DNA of 22,951 nucleotides from DAOVRL01 sp964459805 (GTDB lineage Bacteria; Planctomycetota; Phycisphaerae; Sedimentisphaerales; Anaerobacaceae): assembly GCA_964459805.1 (NCBI GenBank), contig CAYWOD010000026.1, positions 1 to 22,951 of the forward strand. Direction: 5' to 3'. Shown piece by piece: positions 14,752 to 21,257 of this stretch (position 1 is its first letter; the number at the start of each line of letters is the position of its first letter). A model generated the notes under the pieces. It was not told where the DNA came from. It saw nothing but the letters and a program-made list of their open reading frames with translations, and did not search any database. The position numbers and the translations under genes were made by a program.

Positions 14752-15861
14752 TTGAAAGACAATGAGATGAAAAAAACAATTTCACTCATATTGCTTTTGG
14801 CATTGGGCCTGGTTGCGGAGGTTGCGAACGCAGACTTTACCTTTGGTGCGCCCATTAACCTTGGGCCAATCGTCAACAGTTCCTCTGATGATGGCGTACC
14901 GAGCATTTTGCCCGACGGGCTAACACTCCTGTTCGAGTCCGACCGGTCCAGTGGATTCGGTGGTTGCGACATTTGGGTAACAACCCGGACAACAACGAAC
15001 GACGAGTGGGCCAGCCCGGTGAATCTTGGCTCGATGGTCAACAGTTCCTATTACGATGGTGAGCCAAGCATCTCAGGCGATGGTCTGTCGCTCTCCTTTG
15101 TCTCCAATCGACCTGGCGGCTCAGGTGATTATGATCTATGGTTTGCGATGCGGGCAAGCGTCTCTGAACTCTGGGGAGAACCGGCAAATCTTGGGACAAC
15201 AGTAAATAGCTCGACTGAAGATGCTACGCCGGCTATTTCGGCTGACGGCATGAGCCTCTTCTTCCACTCTATGCGGTCCGGTGGGTACGGTTCTGTGGAC
15301 CTATGGATGACAATGCGAACCGCCGTAAACGATCCTTGGGAAGAGCCGGTGAATCTTGGACAAATAGTAAATAGTGAGTATGTTGATGCTACGCCTGGTA
15401 TTTCAACTGACATGCGGACACTTTTCTTCGCTTCCATCAGGCCTGGTGGGTGTGGTTACAGTGATATATGGGTAACGAGACGACCCACGATAAGTGATCC
15501 GTGGGGAGCACCAGTGAATCTTGGGCCGACGGTCAATAGTACCTATCGGGAGGGTGGGCCAAACATCTCTGCCGATGGTTCAACGCTCTACTTCAACTCT
15601 AAGCGCCCAGGCGGGTTTGGTTATTGGGACTTGTGGCAAGTGTCAATTGAGCCTGTCGTTGACCTTGACGGTAATGAAAAGGTCGGTTTCGGAGATTTCG
15701 CAACACTGGCATCGTATTGGGGCCAGCATGAACCGTCCGTTGACATTGCTCCACTACCTTTTGGTGACGGTGAAGTGGATCTGAGAGACCTATATACCTT
15801 GATGACTCACTGGCTGGAGGACAACAGTCCCCAACTATCCAATAAACAAATATACGAATAA
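14752..15861 (+). CDS. Secreted PD40/WD40-like beta-propeller protein with dockerin-like pair
   Basis: The product is 369 residues if read from TTG 14752, which has AGAGGAG about 9 bases upstream; ATG 14767 gives a clean signal peptide (MKKTISLILLLALGLVAEV) but no ribosome site. Five repeats of about 48 residues follow the PD40 pattern: W-x-x-PVNLG, V-N-S, DGxPSISxDGxxLxF, SxRPGGxGxxDIW. This suggests a five-bladed or incomplete propeller, such as the TolB-type fold that binds proteins or glycans. The C-terminal part carries two acidic loops, DLDGNEKVGFGDF with ASYWG and FGDGEVDLRDL with MTHWLE, a two-repeat dockerin-like module. It probably shares a transcript with the GLUG gene. It has no transmembrane segment apart from the signal peptide, and its ligand is unknown. 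Confidence 0.83.
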   Translation: MKDNEMKKTISLILLLALGLVAEVANADFTFGAPINLGPIVNSSSDDGVPSILPDGLTLLFESDRSSGFGGCDIWVTTRTTTNDEWASPVNLGSMVNSSYYDGEPSISGDGLSLSFVSNRPGGSGDYDLWFAMRASVSELWGEPANLGTTVNSSTEDATPAISADGMSLFFHSMRSGGYGSVDLWMTMRTAVNDPWEEPVNLGQIVNSEYVDATPGISTDMRTLFFASIRPGGCGYSDIWVTRRPTISDPWGAPVNLGPTVNSTYREGGPNISADGSTLYFNSKRPGGFGYWDLWQVSIEPVVDLDGNEKVGFGDFATLASYWGQHEPSVDIAPLPFGDGEVDLRDLYTLMTHWLEDNSPQLSNKQIYE

Positions 15862-15895
15862 TCATAATTGCTACTTCTTTATACATGAGCCTCAG

Positions 15896-16042
15896 ATGCT
15901 CTATGGCATAAAAACAATTAAATCAAAAGAAATTACTAATCCTGTGGGCAGAACCGTCCCTGCCGGCGATATCAACAAAGATCGAATAGTCAATTTCCTC
16001 GACCTCTGCATCGTAGCAGAGCAGTGGATGGCCGAGGAGTAA
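15896..16042 (+). pseudogene. Orphan dockerin-like tail, remnant of a lost secreted protein
   Basis: A 48-codon frame (ATG 15896 to TAA 16042) ends in TVPAGDINKDRIVNFLDLCI followed by VAEQWMAEE. This is almost the same as the last 32 residues of the GLUG protein (TVPAGDINKDGIVNFLDLCI then VGDQWMKEP). There is no signal peptide, no passenger domain and no ribosome site, and the first 16 codons are AT-rich and unlike neighbouring genes. I read it as the surviving 3' end of a deleted paralogue; the G-to-R change in the calcium loop agrees with relaxed selection. Confidence 0.7.
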
Positions 16043-16182
16043 ATCCGAAAATCGAAATCCTCCACAGGACACCTTGCGGCGGAAATACGAAACAAACTCT
16101 AAATCCAAATGCTCAAATGACCGAAACGCGGCGGTGGAGGTCAGAAGTCAGAGGTCAGAAAGGGCATCGGGGTATCAGAATA

Positions 16183-16281
16183 CTAATACTGCGATTCCAT
16201 CAGGTCCACGTAACCTCTCATCCTCCGGACCTTGTTCTTCAGGGCTCTGTACATCCCCTCGGCCGTCTCTTTAATGGTCAT
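16183..16281 (-). CDS. Possible 32-residue small ORF downstream of Gfo/Idh gene
   Basis: A short frame starting 12 bases after the stop of the Gfo/Idh/MocA gene, on the same strand, encodes MTIKETAEGMYRALKNKVRR followed by MRGYVDLMESQY. The composition is that of an amphipathic, basic helix and is more protein-like than chance frames nearby, but there is no clear ribosome site. It could be translated by coupling, or it could be a remnant. Low confidence. Confidence 0.25.
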   Translation of the reverse strand: MTIKETAEGMYRALKNKVRRMRGYVDLMESQY

Positions 16282-16293
16282 GCGCGAGTTCGT

Positions 16294-17634
16294 CTAAAGC
16301 GTCCACCCCCGGCGATACTCCGTGCGGACATACTTGTTCGCGTCGGGAACATTCGTAACCTTCATATTCGGCCCGTCCCAGTGAAGCCTCGTTTCCATCT
16401 TCTTGGCAACGTTGCCCAACAGCACCATCTCGGTCAAGGGACCCGAATAATCGAAGCTTGCGCTCGGCTGGGCGCCCTTCTTACAGGCGTTGGCCCAGTC
16501 CTGCTCGTGTGAACCCTTCACTCTCGGAATCGTCTTGGCCGGCTGCTTGTACGCCTGCATCTTGCTCTCGGGTATCAGCCGAGGACTCTCGCCGTACACC
16601 CCGCACATCAATTTGCCTTTGCTGCCCTTGAAGATCGCCCCGCCTTCGGGATGCCCCACCTGTCTGCCCTGTTCAAGCTCCTCGGGCCGGGACGCCCGCA
16701 ATCCCTCATACCAGGTGAGCTTGACAGCCGGCAGCTTCCCGCGTTTCGGGAACTGGTAAGTGACTATCGCCGCCAGAGGATGTGTCTCGCCGCCTCCGGC
16801 CAGGGCCGTCGCCTCGACGCTCGTGGGATGGCCGAGTTTCAATGCCATATAAGCAGGATCGAGCGTATGAGCACCCCTGTCACCCATCATACCGCAGCCG
16901 AAGTGCCACCACGCCCGCCACACGGCAGGATGATAGCACCGATGATAAGGCCGGTGCGGCGCAGGCCCTATCCACAAGTCCCAGTCAAGTGTCCCCGGAA
17001 CAGGCGGCGTCTCCTTCGGCCGCGTCGCACAGCTCGTGCTCCAGTACGCGTGACCCCACGGATAATAACTCAGGCTGCACCACGCATCGACCTCACGCAC
17101 CTCGCCTATTGCACCGTCCCATATCCACTCGCAGATAAGCCGAATCCCCTCGTTCGAATGTCCCTGAATCCCCATCTGCGTCGTAACCCCCGCCTTGCGA
17201 GCAGCCTCGGTAAGCTTGCGAGCCTCGTATACATCGTGCGTCAGCGGCTTCTGGCAATATACGTGCTTGCCCGCCTTGATCGCCGCGGCCGCAATCACCG
17301 CATGAGTATGGTCCGGCGTGGCAATCACAACCGCATCGATGTCCTTCTGCTTGTCCAGCATCTTGCGATAATCGCGAAAGGTCTTGGCCTTCGGAAACTC
17401 TTTGAACGTCTTGCCCGCATACTGCTCATCAACATCGCAGAGGGCAACGATATTCTCGCCCTTTAGATTGCGCAGGTTCGTTCGCCCCATCCCGCCGACA
17501 CCGATACCTGCAATGTTCAGCTTTTCGCCGGGCGCAGTACGGCCCGGCCCGGCGAGCACATGCCGCGGCACTATCGTAAAGGCCGCTGCCGCCGTTGTTG
17601 CACTTAGAAACTCTCGCCTACTAACTCTTAACAT
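16294..17634 (-). CDS. Tat-exported Gfo/Idh/MocA family oxidoreductase
   Basis: From ATG 17634 the protein has 446 residues. It starts with a twin-arginine signal (VSRREFLSATTAAAAFTIV), so it is exported folded with its nucleotide. The Rossmann domain has IAGIGVGGMGRTNL, VALCDVDE, AVVIATPDHTHAV and YCQKPLTHDV; the QKP replaces the more usual EKP but keeps the catalytic-region Lys. Trp-rich segments (WDLWIGPAPHRPYHR, WRAWWHFGCGMMGDRGAHTL) are typical of the planctomycete/Bacteroidetes exported subgroup. Such enzymes oxidise or epimerise sugars, inositols or glycosides with NAD(P). GAGGA lies 7 bases before the ATG, and its start overlaps the end of the upstream URO-D-like gene by 7 bases, so translation is probably coupled. 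The frame can be read further upstream, but that part is the neighbour's coding region. Substrate unknown. Confidence 0.9.
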   Translation of the reverse strand: MLRVSRREFLSATTAAAAFTIVPRHVLAGPGRTAPGEKLNIAGIGVGGMGRTNLRNLKGENIVALCDVDEQYAGKTFKEFPKAKTFRDYRKMLDKQKDIDAVVIATPDHTHAVIAAAAIKAGKHVYCQKPLTHDVYEARKLTEAARKAGVTTQMGIQGHSNEGIRLICEWIWDGAIGEVREVDAWCSLSYYPWGHAYWSTSCATRPKETPPVPGTLDWDLWIGPAPHRPYHRCYHPAVWRAWWHFGCGMMGDRGAHTLDPAYMALKLGHPTSVEATALAGGGETHPLAAIVTYQFPKRGKLPAVKLTWYEGLRASRPEELEQGRQVGHPEGGAIFKGSKGKLMCGVYGESPRLIPESKMQAYKQPAKTIPRVKGSHEQDWANACKKGAQPSASFDYSGPLTEMVLLGNVAKKMETRLHWDGPNMKVTNVPDANKYVRTEYRRGWTL

Positions 17635-18650
17635 TTCAATTCCTCGCAAATCAAACAGCCATCGCACGGGCAAAATGCCCGAATATTTTCCTCCGGCGTA
17701 TCGGGCGGAACCTCGCAGCCGGGCATCAAAATAAACCTCTCGCCGCCCGCCTTGAGGCACTGCCTCGCCGCCTCGGCAACATCCTCGGCGCTGCTCTCCA
17801 GCAGAACAGCCACCGGGTCAAAATTCCCACACAGAGTCACCTCCGGCCCGCCAAGCTCCCTCGCTTCATCAAGAGGAACCATCCAGTCAACGTCAATAAT
17901 ATCCGCACCGCTCTGTGCCATAAAGGCCATGTGGTTCCTGATGTTGCCGCAGATATGCAGCTTTACTGTGGCCCCAGCCTCATGAATCGCCGAGAACAGC
18001 TTCCGCTCCAACGGCAGAACAAGCTCCTTATAAGCATTCGGCGATATGAGACTCGCAGCCGCATCACCGATCCCAATCATATCGGCCCCGGCCTTGGCCT
18101 GCGCAACCGCAAACGTTATCTCGTTTTCGATGATGAATTCGCCGGCCTCGACGAAGAACCCCGGTCGATCTATCAAATCCAGCATCGCCGCCTCGACCCC
18201 ACGCAGGTCTGCATACTCAGCAAAAGGCCCTTCAGCCCAGCCTAATACGCTGTGCGTCCGGCCAATTTCCTCCGCCATCCTTCGGACGCTCTCAATCCGC
18301 TGCTTGGTCCTCTCGCCCTTGCGCATATCCACGCCTTTGAGCTTTGAGATATCGCCCTTGTCCTTTATCAGAATATCGTTTGGCTTACCCACGCCCTCTT
18401 CGGGATACTCGAATTCCATCCCGTAGGCCGACGCCTCCCGCCAGGGATCGCTTATCGCGCTTATCTGGTCGATCCCAAACGCCTTAGTAACCGCAAGCTG
18501 CGAATCCACCAGGACGTCCCCGTCCAGGTAGTAATCCCGGTACGCTCGCCCGATGAAATTCGCCGCCCACGACATAAAGATCGGCGTAACAGCCAGCCGA
18601 TCAACCGCATCCCCCCCCAAAATCGCATAAATCCGCTCCTTCGACGTCAT
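17628..18650 (-). CDS. URO-D/MtaA-like methyltransferase family protein with Cys-rich C-terminus
   Basis: From ATG 18650 (GAGGTGG just before it) the protein has 340 residues. It begins MTSKERIYAILGGDAVDRLA and keeps the uroporphyrinogen-decarboxylase-fold layout. VKLHICGN and the later FILMPGCEVPPDTPEENIRA carry the His-x-Cys...Cys zinc-binding set of the MtaA/CmuA corrinoid methyltransferase branch, which true heme-pathway decarboxylases lack. I therefore infer a methyl-transfer or related role, not heme synthesis. After NIRAF, where relatives usually finish with a short helix, this one ends CPCDGCLICEELKC, five Cys in 14 residues. It is followed with overlap by a Tat-exported Gfo/Idh oxidoreductase. 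No corrinoid protein gene is in the window. Similar URO-D paralogues are common beside sugar-catabolic genes in Planctomycetes; their function is mostly unknown. Confidence 0.85.
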   Translation of the reverse strand: MTSKERIYAILGGDAVDRLAVTPIFMSWAANFIGRAYRDYYLDGDVLVDSQLAVTKAFGIDQISAISDPWREASAYGMEFEYPEEGVGKPNDILIKDKGDISKLKGVDMRKGERTKQRIESVRRMAEEIGRTHSVLGWAEGPFAEYADLRGVEAAMLDLIDRPGFFVEAGEFIIENEITFAVAQAKAGADMIGIGDAAASLISPNAYKELVLPLERKLFSAIHEAGATVKLHICGNIRNHMAFMAQSGADIIDVDWMVPLDEARELGGPEVTLCGNFDPVAVLLESSAEDVAEAARQCLKAGGERFILMPGCEVPPDTPEENIRAFCPCDGCLICEELKC

Positions 18651-18712
18651 AAACCACCTCAACTATGCACTTGCTCAATATTCTGGCGCTCTATCACTGC
18701 TCAACTGATGAT

Positions 18713-18781
18713 TGTCATTCCCGCGAAAGCGGGAATCCACTATCTCGAGCCTCTGGATTCCGCATCAAGTGCAGAATGACA
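18713..18781. repeat. 69-bp dispersed inverted-repeat element, degenerate copy
   Basis: It starts TGTCATTCCCGCGAAAGCGG and ends with GCAGAATGACA, the same outer motif as the element at 1316-1381. The left hairpin CCCGCGAAAGCGGG is intact. The right arm has diverged but keeps GGATTCCGC and the terminal GAATGACA. It lies upstream of the URO-D-like gene. Confidence 0.65.
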
Positions 18782-18880
18782 ACCCATCAGAGGACTCGTA
18801 ACAAAGCACTGAATATAGAGAATTCTAAGTGATTCACTCCCAACTTGCACGAACTTTTTCAAATCTCCCCCGCGACGCCG

Positions 18881-18952
18881 GATATTGAAGCTGGTCCCCG
18901 TAAACTCTCCCAGATATATATCCGCCATCAGTTTGAAGCGCTTGTCCCAAAA
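18881..18952 (-). pseudogene. Decayed fragment of a GLUG-type secreted protein
   Basis: On the minus strand this stretch reads FWDKRFKLMADIYLGEFTGT then SFNI, matching the N-terminal region of the intact GLUG protein at 13398 (DWDKHFKLMADIDLSGYTGD then EFNI). The match covers about 24 residues and stops on both sides, with no signal peptide, GLUG units or dockerin tail nearby. It is best read as a relic of a paralogous gene lost between the URO-D and Gfo/Idh genes. Confidence 0.65.
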
Positions 18953-18968
18953 ATCGCGAAATTTAGGG

Positions 18969-18996
18969 TTGAGGCCGCCGTTGATTGTGGTAAAAT
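18969..18996 (+). promoter_or_regulatory. Candidate promoter of sugar catabolic operon
   Basis: TTGAGG (18969-18974), a 16-base spacer and TAAAAT (18991-18996) with a TGG extension directly before it. It would give a leader of about 145 bases ahead of the gene at 19147, containing the hairpins at 19050-19105. Confidence 0.4.
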
Positions 18997-19049
18997 GCCG
19001 AGGTGTTGGCAATAGCGGTTTTGTGGGTCAAAACCTGTGGTAAGCTCGT

Positions 19050-19105
19050 CCCCGCGAAAGCGGGGAACCGCAGGCTAAATATTTAGCCCCACGTTTTACG
19101 TGGGG
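19050..19105 (+). promoter_or_regulatory. Three consecutive palindromes in the leader of the sugar operon
   Basis: CCCCGC-GAAA-GCGGGG (19050-19065) is a GNRA-type hairpin. GGCTAAATATTTAGCC (19073-19088) is a perfect 16-bp palindrome. CCCCACGT-TTT-ACGTGGGG (19087-19105) is a perfect 8-bp stem sharing two bases with the palindrome. The palindrome suits a dimeric repressor site, the hairpins an RNA structure; alternatively the block is a dispersed repeat related to the CCGCGAAAGCGG elements. Confidence 0.5.
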
Positions 19106-19146
19106 TTCTAAATTGCAACGGAAGCAAGAATTGGAGGATAGCAAGG

Positions 19147-20166
19147 ATGCTGAGAATAGGCATTGCGGGTTTCGGGTTTATGGGCCGGACGCATTATCAG
19201 TGCTGGAACAAGCTCGAAGTCGCCGAAATCGTCGCAGTCTGCGACGCAAATCCCAGTATCGTCGAGGACACCAAAAAGGCCGTCGGCAATATCGGCGATG
19301 CACAATCGGACATCGATTTCGAGACTCTGGAGCTGTACACCGACTTCGACAAGATGTTAGACGAGGCCAAGCTCGATGCCGTCTCGATCACGCTGCCGAC
19401 CTTCCTGCACCCGGACTTCTCCACTAAGGCCCTCTCGGCCGGGGTAAACGTCATCTGCGAAAAGCCGATGGCGCTGACCGTCGAAGCCTGCGAGCAGATG
19501 ATAGCCGCGGCCAAGAGCAGTGGAAAGCTCCTGCAGATCGGCCACTGCGTCCGCTTCTGGCCCGAGTACGCAAAGGCAAAAGAGATAGTCGATAGCGGCA
19601 AGTACGGGAAGGTCATCGCCGCCTCTTTCCGCAGGCTCGGCTCAGCGCCGACGTGGAGCCTGGACGACTGGTTCGCCGACGAGAAGCGCTCGGGCGGAAT
19701 GGCGCTGGACCTGCACATCCACGACACCGATTACGTCCAGTACCTCTTCGGCTTGCCGAAGGCGGTCGCCGGCTTCGGCGCAAAAGCCCCCGGTGGAGGA
19801 CTCGTCCACATCGTCATGCAGTATCTTTACGACGATGACAAGGTCGTCACCGCAGAAGGCGGCTGGGCGATGACCCCCTCATTTGGTTTCGAGATGAGCT
19901 TCAACCTTGTGCTGGAGACGGCAACGATAATCTATGACCTTACTCGCAAGCCGATGTTCAAGGTCTGTCCCGCCGAAGGAGATGCTTTTACGCCGGACGT
20001 CGCCGAAGGGGACGGCTGGTTCCTCCAGATCGAGCACTTCGCAAAGCTCTTAGCAGGCGAGAAGCTCGAACCGGTAACCACCCTCGAAGAATCACGAGAC
20101 TCGGTCAAAATCGTCGCTGCCGAAAAACAATCAATCGAAGAAATGAAGAAAGTTGAAATCGCGTAA
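19147..20166 (+). CDS. Cytoplasmic Gfo/Idh/MocA family oxidoreductase
   Basis: This 339-residue protein has the two-domain Gfo/Idh/MocA layout. The N-terminal Rossmann fold opens with RIGIAGFGFMGRTHY and includes VAVCDANPS, AVSITLPTFLHPD and CEKPMAL, with the conserved Glu105-Lys106-Pro107. The C-terminal domain has SGGMALDLHIHDTDYVQYLF, whose Asp188, His190 and His192 form the usual catalytic or substrate-binding patch. Family members oxidise sugars, inositols or glycosides with NAD(P). There is no signal peptide, unlike the paralogue at 16294-17634, so this one is cytoplasmic. GGAGG lies upstream of ATG 19147. It leads a same-strand set with a TIM-barrel isomerase (189 bases downstream, across a repeat) and an NHS-type permease, consistent with intracellular catabolism of an imported sugar. 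Substrate unknown. Confidence 0.92.
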   Translation: MLRIGIAGFGFMGRTHYQCWNKLEVAEIVAVCDANPSIVEDTKKAVGNIGDAQSDIDFETLELYTDFDKMLDEAKLDAVSITLPTFLHPDFSTKALSAGVNVICEKPMALTVEACEQMIAAAKSSGKLLQIGHCVRFWPEYAKAKEIVDSGKYGKVIAASFRRLGSAPTWSLDDWFADEKRSGGMALDLHIHDTDYVQYLFGLPKAVAGFGAKAPGGGLVHIVMQYLYDDDKVVTAEGGWAMTPSFGFEMSFNLVLETATIIYDLTRKPMFKVCPAEGDAFTPDVAEGDGWFLQIEHFAKLLAGEKLEPVTTLEESRDSVKIVAAEKQSIEEMKKVEIA

Positions 20167-20193
20167 TGCTTTGTTGGAGTTAAACTGATGACC

Positions 20194-20285
20194 GTCATTG
20201 CGAAGGAGCCAAACGACTCTGGCAATCTCAATACTCCGAAGCCCTGAGATTGCCACGACCCGCCTTCGGCAGGTCTCGCAATGAC
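20194..20285. repeat. 92-bp GTCATTGCGA palindromic repeat
   Basis: GTCATTGCGA (20194-20203) and TCGCAATGAC (20276-20285) bracket the inner pair GGCAATCTC (20221-20229) and GAGATTGCC (20246-20254). It is the same family as the unit at 12910-12998, but lacks that copy's outer GTAACCGTTCAC ends and target duplication. It lies between two co-directional genes, so its hairpin would be carried in their transcript. Confidence 0.75.
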
Positions 20286-20355
20286 GCCGCAGCAAGCCAA
20301 CTGTTACGCGGTGTCGGAGCCATAGTTAAAAAGGATTGAATTGGAGTGCTGAAAA

Positions 20356-21168
20356 ATGAAGTGCAAGAACTGGCCCGTAGGAGTTTGTACCTGGTCCCTG
20401 CAGACCGATATCACCGGCGTCGCCGAGGCAATGGAACAGATCGGCCTTGAGCATGTCCACCTTGGCATAAGACCGGCACTACAAGACCCGGACATCCTCG
20501 CCGCCATCCAGAGCCGGGACTGGACCGTAACCGCAACGATGATAGACTTCCCGCAGGAAGACTATTCGACCCTCGATGCCATAAAAGTAACCGGGGGCAT
20601 CGTGCCGAATGACTGCTGGGAGCAGAATCGCAAGCTCTTCCTCGGCGCAATTGACACAACAGTCAAGCTCGGCGTCAAATACCTCTCTATGCACGCAGGC
20701 TTTATCGACGAAACCGACCAGGCCTACGCCCGGAAACTCCACGACCGAATCAAATCTCTGGCCGACGCAGCCGCTGAAAAGGGCATTGTGCTCCTGCTCG
20801 AGACCGGCCAGGAAACCGCCGAGGAATTGAAACAGTTCCTCGACCAGCTCAATCACCCCGCAATAGCGGTCAATTTCGACCCGGCCAATATGATACTCTA
20901 CGACAAAGGCGACCCAGTCGAGGCCCTGCGCACACTCGCGCCCTGGATAAAGCACCTCCACGTCAAGGACGCCACCAGAACCGAGCAGCCCGGAACATGG
21001 GGCGCAGAAGTCCCCTGGGGCACAGGCCAGGTCGGGCCGCAAGCATTCATCAACGCTCTCGAAGAAATCGGCTTCGACGGAGCTATGGCAATCGAACGCG
21101 AGGCCGGCACCGACCGCATCGGTGACATCAAACTCGCCGCAGAAAAACTAAAAAGTCTCGACCGCTGA
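20356..21168 (+). CDS. Sugar phosphate isomerase/epimerase-like TIM-barrel enzyme
   Basis: The 270-residue protein belongs to the xylose-isomerase-like TIM-barrel family (AP endonuclease family 2 fold). It opens with WPVGVCTWSLQTDI. Metal ligands can be placed at the expected strand ends: Glu149 in LLLETGQE, Asp175 in VNFDPANM, His202 in HLHVKDA, and Glu247 or Glu249 in AIEREAG. Members include isomerases, epimerases, dehydratases and, more recently, lyases of 3-keto-sugars, usually with a divalent metal. Placed between a Gfo/Idh/MocA oxidoreductase and a permease, it likely acts on the oxidised sugar made by the former. GGAG lies about 10 bases before ATG 20356. There is no signal peptide, and the length is normal for the family. 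Reaction and substrate cannot be told from sequence alone. Confidence 0.9.
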   Translation: MKCKNWPVGVCTWSLQTDITGVAEAMEQIGLEHVHLGIRPALQDPDILAAIQSRDWTVTATMIDFPQEDYSTLDAIKVTGGIVPNDCWEQNRKLFLGAIDTTVKLGVKYLSMHAGFIDETDQAYARKLHDRIKSLADAAAEKGIVLLLETGQETAEELKQFLDQLNHPAIAVNFDPANMILYDKGDPVEALRTLAPWIKHLHVKDATRTEQPGTWGAEVPWGTGQVGPQAFINALEEIGFDGAMAIEREAGTDRIGDIKLAAEKLKSLDR

Positions 21169-21257
21169 ACGCGGTTTGAAATTCAAACTCCAACGCAGCA
21201 GGCCTAACCTGCAATCTTGCAGAAGCCTTATAGTAACGACCAGTTAAGGAGAACGAA

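Larger units (their letters stand above)
18651..18968. other. Intergenic region with repeat and gene remnant
   Basis: No intact gene lies between the divergent URO-D-like and Gfo/Idh genes. The segment holds a palindromic repeat (18713-18781) and a decayed GLUG-protein fragment on the minus strand (18881-18952). No convincing minus-strand promoter for the URO-D gene was found; TTGAGC and TATTGA 18 bases apart near 18680-18700 are weak. Confidence 0.4.

Noticed and set aside
16651..17466. 271-residue plus-strand frame opposite the exported Gfo/Idh gene
   Set aside because: It is an Arg/Pro-rich shadow frame of a GC-rich gene with all Gfo/Idh motifs on the minus strand.
19000..19045. Plus-strand GLUG-like peptide (GFVGQNLW)
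   Set aside because: Only a few residues match before a stop codon; too short to separate from chance, unlike the minus-strand fragment at 18881-18952.
20160..20310. CGCGTAA/TTACGCG inverted repeat flanking the second GTCATTGCGA repeat
   Set aside because: Seven bases without a target duplication; likely chance, in contrast to the 12-bp ends and 8-bp duplication at 12860-13039.
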